DNA of 64,000 bases from assembly GCF_014650115.1 (NCBI RefSeq), contig NZ_BMUI01000001.1, positions 310,001-374,000 of the forward strand, in the 5' to 3' direction. The position numbers and the translations under genes are program-made. Of the stretch, positions 1-11,691 are shown one piece after another. The notes under the pieces are model-generated. The model searched no databases. It was not told where the DNA came from and saw only the letters and a program-made list of their open reading frames with translations. Origin of the DNA: Streptomyces olivaceoviridis. Its GTDB lineage: Bacteria; Actinomycetota; Actinomycetes; Streptomycetales; Streptomycetaceae. Positions within the stretch are counted from its first letter, which is position 1; every line of letters starts with the position of its first letter.

Positions 1-2809
<2,809 letters not shown>

Positions 2810-2870
2810 GGGTGCGGACCCCCACGGACGGGTGTGAGAGGGGAACGGGCGGGTGCGGACGCCCGCACGC

Positions 2871-4199
2871 TCAGGTGAGCGTCAGCGTGAGCACGCCGGA
2901 GTACGCGCCGGGAGGCGTGAACGCCGGTACGTCCAGGGACAGCCCGGCGTCGACGGTGAACTCACCGCCGGTGAGCGTGCCGTTGGGGGTCGACGCGAGG
3001 GTCGCTCCCGCGCTGCCCACGGTGCCCGCCGAACCGGCCACGCAGGTGCTGGGGCTGCCCGCCTTGGCCGTGCAGGCAGGGGTCCAGCTCAGATGTCCGG
3101 CGTCGATCCTGGCGCCGGGCCCGGTGAAGTCGGTGACCTTGCCGGTCAGGGACCAGCCCGCGGGCCCGCCGCGGAAGTCCTTGACGGTCACCGTGTTCAG
3201 GCTGCCGGTCGAGGCCCCGCCCTGGCCGAAGTCGACCGCCGACAGGGCGACGGAGTCCCCGGCCTGGGACATGGACAGGGTGCCCGCCCGGACGGTGGTG
3301 GTCAGCTTCTGGCTGCCGGCCGGGACGGGCGTGGTGTCGTTGACGACGTAGGCGGCGGGTCCGGCGCCCTTGTCCGCGTTCCAGGAGCCGCCCTCGTAGG
3401 CCACGATCCCGGTCGTCGCCTTGTCGTTGACGACGAGGGAGCCGCTGAAGGAGCCCTGGGCGTTCGCGGTCACGGTCGCGGTGTCCGCGGTCTGCGTGTC
3501 ACCGGCCCGCCCGGCCAGGGTGACGGTGGCGCCCGGCGTGAAGTTCGTCCCGCTGACGGTGACACCGGCCCCGGGGTCGCCGGAGGCGGAACCCAGCGAG
3601 ATCGCCCGGGTGTTGGCGGGCGTGCCGTCGGTCGCGGTGACGGTCTGCGACACCGGGGCGGGCGGGGTGATGACCGTGCAGGGGGTGTCCAGCTCCAGGA
3701 TGTAGCTGGTGTGGATGTTGTAGCCGCCGGGCGAGAGGGTGATCTGGCCGGCCTTGGTGACGGTGAACGTGCCGGTCATGGAGAAGGACGGGAAGGCGGC
3801 CTTCCCCGGCACCGGCGGGTTCTTCTTCGGCCCGGCGACGGTGACGTCACCGCTCTGGGCGCCGCCGAGCGTCACCTTGCCGGTCGGGGTCATGATGTCG
3901 GCCGGCAGGGCCAGGTCTGTGGGGTTGCTGGCGGCGGCCGTGACCACGGTGTAGGTCACCGTGACCGTGTCGCCGACCTTGACACCGGTCTTGTCCACCG
4001 ACACGTTCGCGGTGGTGGTGCCGTCGATCGGCGGGATGCCGGCGATGTCCGGCGGGATGCAGTGCGTGGCGAAGTCCACGTTCGTGCCGGCGGCGCCGGC
4101 CGGACAGGCCAGCGCGCTGCCCGCGGTGACCGCGAGGGCGGTCGCCCCGAGCAGTGACGCCCAGCGCCACCGTCGGGCTCTTCGGGGTGTCGGACCCAT
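2871..4199 (-). CDS. WxL-like domain secreted protein
   Basis: A 442-residue exported protein with a long twin-Arg-containing signal peptide (cleavage near residue 37) and no transmembrane anchor. Residues ~60-180 and ~195-285 look like immunoglobulin/IPT-type beta domains (VSVDKTGVKVGDTVTVTYT; VTVSGTNFTPGATVTLAG). The C-terminal ~145 residues resemble a WxL domain: DFRGGPAGWSLTGKVTDF holds Trp349-Ser-Leu351, and the protein ends in alternating LTLTLT. WxL domains attach non-covalently to the cell wall, usually with DUF916 proteins, and such a gene follows 62 bp downstream. Ligand or substrate is unknown. A strong hairpin (4287-4328) separates it from the upstream secreted-protein gene. Confidence 0.65.
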   Translation of the reverse strand: MGPTPRRARRWRWASLLGATALAVTAGSALACPAGAAGTNVDFATHCIPPDIAGIPPIDGTTTANVSVDKTGVKVGDTVTVTYTVVTAAASNPTDLALPADIMTPTGKVTLGGAQSGDVTVAGPKKNPPVPGKAAFPSFSMTGTFTVTKAGQITLSPGGYNIHTSYILELDTPCTVITPPAPVSQTVTATDGTPANTRAISLGSASGDPGAGVTVSGTNFTPGATVTLAGRAGDTQTADTATVTANAQGSFSGSLVVNDKATTGIVAYEGGSWNADKGAGPAAYVVNDTTPVPAGSQKLTTTVRAGTLSMSQAGDSVALSAVDFGQGGASTGSLNTVTVKDFRGGPAGWSLTGKVTDFTGPGARIDAGHLSWTPACTAKAGSPSTCVAGSAGTVGSAGATLASTPNGTLTGGEFTVDAGLSLDVPAFTPPGAYSGVLTLTLT

Positions 4200-4286
4200 G
4201 GGCCCCCTCCTGAGGGTTGCGGGCGCAGCGGCTCATCTGCGCCGACAGGGGGCATTGATGTGGAGCCGGGGTGAGAAGTCAATGGA

Positions 4287-4328
4287 GATGCCGCAGAAAT
4301 CTGACGGATCATCAGTTTCTGCGGCATC
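4287..4328 (-). terminator. Strong hairpin between two secreted-protein genes
   Basis: A perfect 13-bp inverted repeat (GATGCCGCAGAAA at 4287-4299, its complement at 4316-4328) with four further inner pairs (CTGA/TCAG). It lies 43 bp beyond the stop of the small secreted-protein gene and upstream of the WxL-like gene on the same strand, so it probably ends the first transcript or limits readthrough. Confidence 0.7.
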
Positions 4329-4370
4329 CGGCACACATCGCTCGGTCCAGCCGTCCGTGGACCGGCCGCG

Positions 4371-4847
4371 TCAGTCGAAGACGAACGGGCCGGGCGACTG
4401 CTTGGCCGAGGCGGTACAGGTCACGGTGATGCCGAAGATGACCATCTTGAGCGAGCCGCCGTACGCCTCCAGGCTGTCACCGGAGGCCACGGTGCCGCTG
4501 AGCGGGCCGACGGTGACCGAAGCGCCGCTCGCCATGGCCGGGTTCTTCGTCCCGCTGAAGACGGTGGTGCCGCCGCTCGCCTTGACCATGGTGAGCGTGG
4601 AGGCGATCGAGTCCTGGGCCACCGCGACCGGCGTCTTGATCGCGGTGGAGGTGAGGGTGAGGGTGGCCGAGCCGCCGCTCTGGGTGGCGGTGAGCGTGGC
4701 CGCGCCACCGCCGAAGATGCCGCAGCTCGCGGTGATGGTCGCCGACTGGGGAGTGACGGCGGTCGCGGTGGGCGCGAAGGCGAGTCCGGCGACCGCGAGG
4801 GCCCCGGCCGCCAGTGCTGCACCTGTTGCCGTGCGCTTGCCTCTCAT
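4371..4847 (-). CDS. Small secreted protein of unknown function
   Basis: A 158-residue protein with a clear signal peptide (MRGKRTATG, Ala-rich core, cleavage after ATATA near residue 30). The mature part is Thr/Ser/Ala/Gly-rich with alternating hydrophobics (SATLTLTSTAIKTPVAVAQ), suggesting a small beta-sandwich; two Cys (in ASCGIFGG and VTCTASA) could form a disulfide. ATG 4847 is chosen because AAGGGAAG precedes it at good distance and the signal peptide begins there; an upstream in-frame extension lacks coding character. It sits just upstream of the WxL-like and DUF916 genes on the same strand and may be a third component of that surface set. I do not recognise a named family. Confidence 0.7.
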   Translation of the reverse strand: MRGKRTATGAALAAGALAVAGLAFAPTATAVTPQSATITASCGIFGGGAATLTATQSGGSATLTLTSTAIKTPVAVAQDSIASTLTMVKASGGTTVFSGTKNPAMASGASVTVGPLSGTVASGDSLEAYGGSLKMVIFGITVTCTASAKQSPGPFVFD

Positions 4848-5016
4848 GGGGATCCGCTTCCCTTTCGTGTGGGGAGTGCCGTGGGGACGGCCGACGGACG
4901 AGAGGCCTCGGCAGGCGGGTGCGGGCACGCTGCACGGGGGTGCGGATCTGACGGTCCGTCGGATGCTACGGGCCCATTGACCCGCGCCGGGACGCCCGCA
5001 ACAAGGTTGAATTCCA

Positions 5017-5038
5017 GCCGACCTGCTGTTCGGTCGGC
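5017..5038 (-). terminator. Hairpin downstream of deaminase-like gene
   Basis: A 7-bp perfect stem (GCCGACC/GGTCGGC) with an 8-nt loop begins 20 bp past the stop at 5058 on the minus strand. There is no T-run, as is common for Streptomyces terminators. The rest of the 210-bp gap to 4847 holds nothing else I can identify. Confidence 0.5.
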
Positions 5039-5057
5039 GGCTTCCGCGCGGCGGGGG

Positions 5058-5411
5058 TCAGCCGGCGGAGACGGTGACCCGCACGGTGCCGTCAGGGGAG
5101 GCCAGCAGCACCGGCGTCCCGGCACCGCCCAGGTCGGCGACAGCGGCCAGGTCCTCCGCCGGTACGGCCTCCGCCTCGCTCACCACGGCCGCCGCCTCCA
5201 GGGACGCGGCCCCCGACGCCACGGCCATGGCGACCGCCGTCCGCAAGGCGCTCAGCTTCAGCGAGGGCAGCCCCACCGACCCGGCGACATACGTCCGCCC
5301 GGTGTCGTCCCGCACGGCCGCCCCCTCGGGCACACCGTTGCGGGCCCGCGCGGAACGGGCCAGGGTGACGATCTTGCGGTCCTCGGGATCAAGCGCGTTG
5401 CTCTCGGTCAT
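5058..5411 (-). CDS. Cytidine deaminase-like protein lacking zinc ligands
   Basis: A 117-residue protein with the cytidine deaminase layout: N-terminal helix, TGRTYVAGSVG strand, SLKLSALRTAVAMAVASG helix, then VVSEAEAV and VLLASPDG strands. In true CDAs the helix carries C/H-A-E and the next loop PCGxCRQ, which bind zinc and perform the chemistry. Here those positions read Ser54-Ala-Leu56, and the Cys-containing loop is replaced by PAEDLAAV, so no zinc site is visible. It is probably a conserved pseudoenzyme or binding protein. It lies between the era side and the YjbR/HlyC/YbeY/PhoH run, a position where automatic annotation often says cytidine deaminase. Confidence 0.75.
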   Translation of the reverse strand: MTESNALDPEDRKIVTLARSARARNGVPEGAAVRDDTGRTYVAGSVGLPSLKLSALRTAVAMAVASGAASLEAAAVVSEAEAVPAEDLAAVADLGGAGTPVLLASPDGTVRVTVSAG

Positions 5412-5457
5412 GCCCCGAGCATACGAAGCCCGGAAGGCCCGCCCGGCACGGGTGCGC

Positions 5458-5817
5458 TCACGGGCGGTCGAGCCGCAGCCGCTCGGCCCGGGGCAGACCG
5501 GCCACCACCAGGTCGTACGAGTCCTCGATCAGCTCCCGGACCAGCCGGTCCGGGAGCCCTCCGTCGACCGTCACGGTGTTCCAGTGCCGCTTGTTCATGT
5601 GCCAGCCGGGGACGATCAGCCCCTCGTGCTCGCCGCGCAGCCGGATCGCGTCCTCCGGGTCGCACTTGAGGTTGACCGTGAGGGGCCGCCCGTCCAGGTG
5701 GGTCAGGGCGAACATCCTGCCCAGCACCTTGAAGACCGAGGTCTCCGGGCCGAACGGGAAGTCCTCCACCGCCGCGTTGAAGGACAGGCAGAAGGCGCGC
5801 AGCTCCCCGGGCGTCAC
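5458..5817 (-). CDS. MmcQ/YjbR family DNA-binding-like protein
   Basis: A 119-residue protein matching the MmcQ/YjbR family: it opens with TPGELRAFCLSFNAAVEDFPFGPETSVFKV, then FALTHLDGRPLTVNLKCDPE, and ends with the conserved HMNKRHWNTV block and LIEDSYDLVVAGLP. The fold is CyaY-like; nucleic-acid binding is suggested for the family but not proven. The GTG start overlaps the stop of the upstream HlyC/CorC gene by 4 bp (GTGA), so it is the last cistron of that operon. Confidence 0.88.
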   Translation of the reverse strand: MTPGELRAFCLSFNAAVEDFPFGPETSVFKVLGRMFALTHLDGRPLTVNLKCDPEDAIRLRGEHEGLIVPGWHMNKRHWNTVTVDGGLPDRLVRELIEDSYDLVVAGLPRAERLRLDRP

Positions 5818-7115
5818 TCGGCCGTCTCCTCCTCGACGACGGGCACGGGCACGGGCTCCACCAGCACCGTCACGATCTTGTTCCGGCGGCCGGCCGCGGC
5901 CTCCGCCGTCAGCCGCAGGCTGCGCCCGTCGGGCAGTTCGACCCCGGCGGAGGCCCCGGCGATGGGCACCCGGCCGAGCGCCTTGGCGAGCAGCCCGCCG
6001 ACGGTCTCCACGTCCTCGTCGTCGTACTCCTCCAGGCCGTACAGCTCACCGAGGTCGGTGATGTCCAGGCGGGCGGTGACCCGGAAGCGGTCGTCGCCGA
6101 GGTCCTCCACGGGCGGGAGTTCCCGGTCGTACTCGTCGGTGATCTCGCCGACGATCTCCTCCAGGATGTCCTCGATGGTGACGATCCCGGCGGTGCCGCC
6201 GTACTCGTCGATGACGACGGCGACGTGGTTGCGCTCCTTCTGCATCTCGCGCAGCAGGTCGCCGGCGTTCTTGGTGTCGGGCACGAACACGGCCGGGCGC
6301 ATCGCCGTGGACACCAGGTCGCCCTCCGCGTCCCGGCTGATGTGCGTCTTGCGGACCAGGTCCTTCAGGTACACGATCCCGACGATGTCGTCCTCGCTCT
6401 CGCCGGTGACCGGGATGCGGGAGAAACCGGAGCGCAGCGCGAGGGTGAGGGCCTGCCGGATGGTCTTGAAGCGCTCGATGGTGACCAGGTCGGTCCGCGG
6501 CACCATGACCTCGCGCACCAGCGTGTCGCCCAGCTCGAAGACCGAGTGCACCATCCGGCGCTCGTCGTCCTCGATCAGCGACTCCTTCTCGGCGAGGTCG
6601 ACCAGCGCGCGCAGCTCCGCCTCGGAGGCGAAGGGCCCGCGCCGGAAGCCCTTGCCGGGCGTGAGCGCGTTGCCGATGAGGATCAGCAGGGAGGGGACGG
6701 GGCCCATGATCCGGGCCAGCGGCAGCAGCACGTAGGCCGCCGCGGTCGCGGTGTTGACCGGGTGCTGGCGGCCGATCGTGCGCGGGGACACCCCGACGGC
6801 GACGTAGGACACGAGGACCATGACCCCGATGGCGACCAGCAGCGCCTGCCAGGTGGCGGCGAACTCCTGGAGGCAGGCGTACGTCACCAGGGCCGCGGCG
6901 GCCATCTCGCAGGCCACGCGGACCAGCAGGGCCACGTTCAGATAGCGGGTGGGGTCGGCGGCGATCTGGGCGAGCCGGGCGCTGCCCCGCCGGCCGGACT
7001 TCACGGCCTCCTCGGCGCGGAAGCTGGAGACGCGGGCGAGGCCCGCCTCCGCGCAGGCGGCGAGCCAGGCGACGACGACCAGCGCGATCGCGCCGATCAC
7101 GATCTGCGGAGACAT
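5814..7115 (-). CDS. HlyC/CorC family transporter (DUF21-CBS-CorC_HlyC)
   Basis: A 433-residue membrane protein: DUF21 region with three or four hydrophobic helices (residues ~1-170), two CBS domains (~200-330; MVPRTDLVTIERFKTIRQAL, DEYGGTAGIVTIEDILEEIVGEI) and a C-terminal CorC/HlyC domain (~345-425; RFRVTARLDITDLGELYG). Family members bind adenine nucleotides in the CBS pair and are linked to Mg/Co handling; hemolysin is a historical misnomer. It sits 9 bp downstream of ybeY and overlaps the yjbR-type gene, completing the phoH-ybeY-corC operon that is widespread in bacteria. Confidence 0.93.
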   Translation of the reverse strand: MSPQIVIGAIALVVVAWLAACAEAGLARVSSFRAEEAVKSGRRGSARLAQIAADPTRYLNVALLVRVACEMAAAALVTYACLQEFAATWQALLVAIGVMVLVSYVAVGVSPRTIGRQHPVNTATAAAYVLLPLARIMGPVPSLLILIGNALTPGKGFRRGPFASEAELRALVDLAEKESLIEDDERRMVHSVFELGDTLVREVMVPRTDLVTIERFKTIRQALTLALRSGFSRIPVTGESEDDIVGIVYLKDLVRKTHISRDAEGDLVSTAMRPAVFVPDTKNAGDLLREMQKERNHVAVVIDEYGGTAGIVTIEDILEEIVGEITDEYDRELPPVEDLGDDRFRVTARLDITDLGELYGLEEYDDEDVETVGGLLAKALGRVPIAGASAGVELPDGRSLRLTAEAAAGRRNKIVTVLVEPVPVPVVEEETAE

Positions 7116-7124
7116 ACGGCCCGC

Positions 7125-7622
7125 TTACGAGACGGTCGGTGCCGGGGACGGCCCGGTCAGACCGCGCTCGGCCCGCCATCCGTCCACGATGGCGGCCTGG
7201 AGCCCGAACATCTCCGCCTTCTCGTCGGGCTCCTCGTGGTCGTACCCGAGCAGGTGCAGCACGCCATGGACGGTGAGCAGCTGGAGCTCCTCGTCCATGG
7301 AGTGCCGCGTCGGGGCTTCCGCCCCCTGCTTGGCGGCGACCTCCGGGCACAGCACGATGTCACCGAGCAGCCCCTGCGGCGGCTCGTCGTCGTCCTTGGA
7401 CGGCGGGCGCAGCTCGTCCATCGGGAACGACATGACATCGGTGGGGCCCGGCAGGTCCATCCACTGGATGTGCAGCTGCTCCATGGCGTCGGCGTCCACG
7501 ACGATCACCGAGAGCTCGGAGAGCGGGTGGATGCGCATCCGCGCGAGCGCGTAGCGGGCGATGTCGAGGATCGCCTGCTCGTCTACCTCGGTGCCGGACT
7601 CGTTGTTGACGTCGATCGACAT
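7125..7622 (-). CDS. ybeY: Endoribonuclease YbeY, rRNA maturation factor
   Basis: A 165-residue single-strand endoribonuclease acting in 16S rRNA 3'-end maturation and ribosome quality control. The zinc motif [11 protein letters not shown] (H-x3-H-x5-H) and the upstream [16 protein letters not shown] block are diagnostic. It lies 12 bp after phoH and 9 bp before the HlyC/CorC gene on the same strand. Era, which acts on the same rRNA region, is close by. The C-terminal ~12 residues ([12 protein letters not shown]) are a short species-specific tail. Confidence 0.96.
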   Translation of the reverse strand: MSIDVNNESGTEVDEQAILDIARYALARMRIHPLSELSVIVVDADAMEQLHIQWMDLPGPTDVMSFPMDELRPPSKDDDEPPQGLLGDIVLCPEVAAKQGAEAPTRHSMDEELQLLTVHGVLHLLGYDHEEPDEKAEMFGLQAAIVDGWRAERGLTGPSPAPTVS

Positions 7623-7634
7623 GGTCGTGCTGGT

Positions 7635-8714
7635 CTACTTCCCCTTGGTGCCCTTGGCGCCGGACTTGCCACGGACGCCCTTGGGAGCGCCGTTCTCGGT
7701 GCCGTACTTGCTGTCGTACTTCTCGTACGCGTCGACGATACGGCCCACCAGCTTGTGCCGTACGACATCGTGGGAGGACAGCCGGGAGAAGTGGACGTCC
7801 TCGACGCCCTCCAGGATCTCCTGCACCTGCCTGAGGCCCGACTTCTGCCCGTTCGGCAGGTCGACCTGCGTCACGTCACCCGTGATCACGATCTTCGAGT
7901 CGAAGCCGAGGCGGGTGAGGAACATCTTCATCTGCTCGGGGCTCGTGTTCTGGGCCTCGTCCAGGATGATGAAGGCGTCGTTGAGCGTGCGACCGCGCAT
8001 GTAGGCGAGCGGCGCGACCTCGATCGTCCCGGCCGCCATCAGCCGCGGGATCGAGTCCGGGTCGATCATGTCGTGCAGCGCGTCGTACAGCGGGCGCAGG
8101 TACGGGTCGATCTTCTCGTAGAGCGTGCCGGGCAGGAAGCCGAGCCGCTCGCCCGCCTCCACCGCCGGACGGGTCAGGATGATCCGGTTGACCTGCTTGG
8201 ACTGGAGGGCCTGCACGGCCTTGGCCATGGCCAGGTAGGTCTTGCCGGTACCGGCGGGGCCGATGCCGAAGACGATCGTGTGCTTGTCGATCGCGTCGAC
8301 GTACCGCTTCTGGTTGAGGGTCTTCGGCCGGATCGTACGGCCGCGCGAGGACAGGATGTTCTGCGTCAGTACCTCGGCCGGGGTCTCCAGGCCGTCGCTC
8401 GTCCCTGCCTCGCTCGCCTTCAGCATGGCGATCGAGCGTTCCACTGCGTCCTCCGTCATCGGCTGCCCGGTGCGGAGCACCAGCATCATCTCTTCGAACA
8501 CGCGCGAGATGAGGGCGACGTCGACCGGGTCGCCGACCGCGCTGATCTCATTGCCCCGGACGTGGATGTCGGCCGCCGGGAAGGCCTTCTCGATCACGCG
8601 CAGGAGGGAGTCGCCGGAACCCAGCACGGTCACCATGGGGTGCTGGGCGGGGACGGTGAACTGCGCTCTCGCCTGCTCCTGCGCGGGGGTGTGAGCTGTG
8701 GGTGTCTGTGTCAT
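7635..8714 (-). CDS. phoH: PhoH family ATPase
   Basis: A 359-residue PhoH-like P-loop ATPase. Walker A is GPAGTGKT, Walker B is FIILDEAQN, and the SKIVITGDVTQVDLP block with the RLSSHDVVRHKLVGRIV C-terminus is typical. A KH-like N-terminal segment (residues ~30-110) precedes the ATPase, as in Streptomyces and mycobacterial PhoH1/YbeZ-type proteins. It is the first gene of the phoH-ybeY-corC operon. YbeZ/PhoH partners YbeY in RNA metabolism in other bacteria. The C-terminus is Lys/Gly-rich (KGVRGKSGAKGTKGK). The 158 bp upstream contain no other gene I can see. Confidence 0.95.
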   Translation of the reverse strand: MTQTPTAHTPAQEQARAQFTVPAQHPMVTVLGSGDSLLRVIEKAFPAADIHVRGNEISAVGDPVDVALISRVFEEMMLVLRTGQPMTEDAVERSIAMLKASEAGTSDGLETPAEVLTQNILSSRGRTIRPKTLNQKRYVDAIDKHTIVFGIGPAGTGKTYLAMAKAVQALQSKQVNRIILTRPAVEAGERLGFLPGTLYEKIDPYLRPLYDALHDMIDPDSIPRLMAAGTIEVAPLAYMRGRTLNDAFIILDEAQNTSPEQMKMFLTRLGFDSKIVITGDVTQVDLPNGQKSGLRQVQEILEGVEDVHFSRLSSHDVVRHKLVGRIVDAYEKYDSKYGTENGAPKGVRGKSGAKGTKGK

Positions 8715-8872
8715 GGGCCGGCTCTTAAGGCCTGCGGTTCCTCCTCGTCACGGCCGCGTAGCTGAGGGCGGCCTCGCACTGTCCAGGGTACGACGGGGGG
8801 CTGACAACACCGTAGGGCTTTTCATACGACCGTTTCCCGACGGGGGTCCGGAAGGCGGAGCCCCCTGGCGCG

Positions 8873-10030
8873 TCAGCCGGACCGGCGGAACCCGATGGTC
8901 GGCACGGCCCGCCGCAACGGCCACGGCCGGTCCAGTTCCTCCGGCACCAGGCCCTCAAGGAACTCGTACCGCCGAAGCGCCGCGTGCGACTGCCCCGGCA
9001 GGGACTGCACGCGCCGCCACCACGCCCCGATCTCCGACCACCCCGGCGCCGACAGCGACCCGCCGAACTCCTGCACCGACAGCGCGGCCGTGAGCCCGGC
9101 GAAGGCCAGCCGGTCGGCCAGCGGCCACCCCGCCAGGGACCCGGTCACGAAACCGGCGACGAACACGTCCCCCGCCCCGGTCGGATCCAGCGCCTCCACC
9201 TCGATCGCCGGTACCTCCGCCGTCTCCCCGGTCCGCCGGTCCACCGCGTAGGCGCCGTCGGAGCCCAGCGTGACCACGGCGACCGGCACGTACGCGGTCA
9301 GGGCGTGCGCGGCGAGCCGCGGACAGTCGGTGCCGGTGTACCGCTTGGCCTCCTCCGCGTTGGGCAGGAAGGCCTCGCAGTGCTCCAGGTCGGCCAGCCC
9401 GGACAGGTCCCACGCGCCCGTCTCGTCCCAGCCGACGTCGGCGAAGATGCGGGTGCCCGCGCGGGCGGCCTGCGCGATCCAGGGCGCGCTGCGGCCGGGC
9501 GTGAGGGAGGCTACGGCGGCCCGCGCCCGGGGCGGCGGGGCGGTGGCGCCCTCCTGGAGGAGCACGGCCTGTTCCGGCGGCTCGTGCCCGTGCGAGACCA
9601 TGGTCCGCTCGCCCTCGTAGGCCATGGAGACGGTCACCGGCGAGTGCCAGCCGGGCACGGTCCGCGAGGCGGACAGGTCGATGCCCTCGCCGTGCTCCAG
9701 CGCGTCCCAGCAGTACTCGCCGTAGTGGTCGTCGCCGAAGGCCGCCGCGAGGGAGGTCCGCAGGCCGAGCCGGGCCAGGGCGGCGGCCATGTTGGCGACC
9801 CCGCCGGGGCTGGAGCCCATGCCCCGGGCCCAGGACTCGGTGCCGCGCACCGGCGCCGAGTCCAGGCCGGTGAAGACGATGTCGAGGAAGACCGTGCCGG
9901 TGAGGTGGACGTCCCAGGGCGGGTCACCGGGGGCGCGCAGCGCGGCCAGCGGATCGACCTGGATCTGGCAGCGCGCTGCCTGGGTGAGGTGTTCCGGTTC
10001 CTCTCCGGTGAAGATGTGCGACGGCGTCAC
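8873..10030 (-). CDS. PfkB/ribokinase family carbohydrate kinase
   Basis: A 385-residue PfkB kinase with both signatures: GGVANMAAALARLG near the N-terminus and DPTGAGDVFVAGFVTG near the C-terminus, the latter carrying the catalytic Asp and anion hole. VVTLGSDGAYAVD is the nucleotide-binding strand. Some 60 C-terminal residues (WWRRVQSLPG onward) extend past the core. The GTG start at 10030 follows AGGGAG. It sits 75 bp downstream of the glucarate dehydratase-like gene on the same strand, so its substrate is plausibly a ketosugar acid or related sugar; the exact substrate cannot be read from the sequence. Confidence 0.88.
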   Translation of the reverse strand: MTPSHIFTGEEPEHLTQAARCQIQVDPLAALRAPGDPPWDVHLTGTVFLDIVFTGLDSAPVRGTESWARGMGSSPGGVANMAAALARLGLRTSLAAAFGDDHYGEYCWDALEHGEGIDLSASRTVPGWHSPVTVSMAYEGERTMVSHGHEPPEQAVLLQEGATAPPPRARAAVASLTPGRSAPWIAQAARAGTRIFADVGWDETGAWDLSGLADLEHCEAFLPNAEEAKRYTGTDCPRLAAHALTAYVPVAVVTLGSDGAYAVDRRTGETAEVPAIEVEALDPTGAGDVFVAGFVTGSLAGWPLADRLAFAGLTAALSVQEFGGSLSAPGWSEIGAWWRRVQSLPGQSHAALRRYEFLEGLVPEELDRPWPLRRAVPTIGFRRSG

Positions 10031-10105
10031 GGTGCGCTCCCTGGCGTGGTGCGGTTCTGGCCAGTGTGCACCAGGTCACGCACCGGGATGCCGTGCGGCA
10101 CCGGG

Positions 10106-11395
10106 TCACCAGCGGGGCATCGCCGGTGTCCGCCAGTCCGGTTCGGCCGTGCGCATCGCCGCCGCGTCGTCGCGGTCGCGCAGCGAACCGTCGTCCTCGG
10201 CCCACCGCCGGTGCAGCCGGGCCAGTTCGTCCCGGTCCAGTTCGACGCCGAGGCCCGGCGCGTCGGACACCGCGACCCGGCCGCCGACGAAGGCGATCCG
10301 TTCGGTGAGGACGTCCTCGGACTGCCAGGGGTAGTGGGAGTCGCAGGCGTGGTGGAGGTTGGGGACCGTGGCCGCCACCTGGGTCATCGCGGCGAGGCTG
10401 ATGCCGAGATGGGTGTTGGAGTGCATGGACACCCCGACCCCGAAGGCGGCGCAGATCGCGGCGAGGTGCTGGGTGTTGCGCAGTCCGCCCCAGTAGTGGT
10501 GGTCGGAGAGGACGACCTGCACGGCACCCTTCGTGAACGCCTCCTCGATCTCGCCGAAGGTGGTGACGCACATGTTGGTGGCGAGCGGCACGTCCGTACC
10601 GCTCGCCACCCGGGCCATGCCGGGCGTGCCCAGCGTCGGGTCCTCCAGGTACTCCAGCACGTCGCCGAGTTCCTTCGCGACCTTCAGCGAAGTCTCCACC
10701 GACCAGGCGCCGTTGGGGTCGAGTCGCAGCGGGTGTCCGGGGAAGGCCGCGGCGAGGGCGCGGACGGCGGCGATCTCCTCGTCGGGCGGGAACACCCCGC
10801 CCTTGAGCTTGAACGAGCCGAAGCCGTACCGCTCCCGGAGCCGGCGCGCCTGTTCCACCACACCGGCCGGGTCTAGCGCGGCGCCCCACTCGTCCGGCTC
10901 GGCGGGGACCCCCGCCGGGTGCCGGTCCCACTTGTAGAAGAGGTAGGCGCTGTACTCGACCGCGTCCCGCACCTTGCCGCCGAGCAGCGCGTGCACGGGC
11001 AGGCCGAGCGCCTTGCCCTGGGCGTCGAGGCAGGCGACCTCGAAGGCGGACAGCACGGACAGCCGCAGTTTGTCGGCGGTCTGCACCCCGCGCAGCCCGC
11101 CCGCGTCCGCCTGGCCCTCGACCCGGGAGGCGTCCACGGCGAGGTCGATCCCGAACAGGCCGTTCACGTCCATGACCGACCGTCCGGGGAGCCGGTCGGC
11201 CAGCGGCCGGGCCAGCTCCAGGTACTTGGTGTCGCCGTAGGTCTCGCCGAGCCCGGTGGTCCCGTCGGCGGTGACGATCTCCACGATCAGCCGGGGGGTG
11301 TACGGCTGGTGCACGCCCTGGGTGTTGAGCAGCGGCGGGTCGGCGACCAGGATCGGCGTCAGCCGCACCTCGGCGATGGTCAGGTCACGGGTCAC
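10106..11395 (-). CDS. Glucarate dehydratase family protein (enolase superfamily)
   Basis: A 429-residue mandelate racemase/muconate lactonizing enzyme-type protein. It has GETYGDTKYLELA near the N-terminus, the KLKGG Lys pair, metal ligands in RLDPNGAWS and YLEDPT, and SMHSNTHLGISLAAMTQVA matching the HSNxHxxISLA block with the general-base His of D-glucarate dehydratases. These enzymes dehydrate D-glucarate/L-idarate to 5-keto-4-deoxyglucarate. The GTG start follows AGGAG at good spacing. With the PfkB kinase downstream and an MFS carrier divergently upstream it makes a small sugar-acid locus. Altered specificity within the family is possible. Confidence 0.85.
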   Translation of the reverse strand: MTRDLTIAEVRLTPILVADPPLLNTQGVHQPYTPRLIVEIVTADGTTGLGETYGDTKYLELARPLADRLPGRSVMDVNGLFGIDLAVDASRVEGQADAGGLRGVQTADKLRLSVLSAFEVACLDAQGKALGLPVHALLGGKVRDAVEYSAYLFYKWDRHPAGVPAEPDEWGAALDPAGVVEQARRLRERYGFGSFKLKGGVFPPDEEIAAVRALAAAFPGHPLRLDPNGAWSVETSLKVAKELGDVLEYLEDPTLGTPGMARVASGTDVPLATNMCVTTFGEIEEAFTKGAVQVVLSDHHYWGGLRNTQHLAAICAAFGVGVSMHSNTHLGISLAAMTQVAATVPNLHHACDSHYPWQSEDVLTERIAFVGGRVAVSDAPGLGVELDRDELARLHRRWAEDDGSLRDRDDAAAMRTAEPDWRTPAMPRW

Positions 11396-11691
11396 GGGCG
11401 GGCTCCTACGGGGTCGGATCCGGCGGCGAGGGAGTCTTCAGGCCGGCGAGGCCGGTGGGTGAGGAGTCGACCATCTCCCCTTGTGAATGACATCCACATA
11501 TGAGAACAGAGGCTAGACTCTCCTACCCTCGCGCACCACCCTCAAACACAACCGTGGTCCGGATCACACCCGCCGGGCTTCTTCCGGAACCGCGTGCTTG
11601 ATAGAACTTGCTCGCGCGTTCCTGTCCGTCGACGGGCGCAGCCCCTCCCCCTCCTTCCGAGCCGCACTTCTCGCCTGCCCCGGGAACGCCC
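11396..11691. other. Intergenic region between divergent glucarate dehydratase and MFS genes
   Basis: About 295 bp without a gene. It must hold both divergent promoters. The most AT-rich part is around 11480-11520 and contains ATGACATCCACAT (11487-11499), whose ends are an ATG/CAT inverted pair, and TAGACT at 11514-11519, a possible -10. No clear operator could be assigned. Confidence 0.4.

Noticed and set aside
5058..5411. Active cytidine deaminase
   Set aside because: All zinc ligands and the catalytic Glu are missing; kept as a deaminase-fold protein only.
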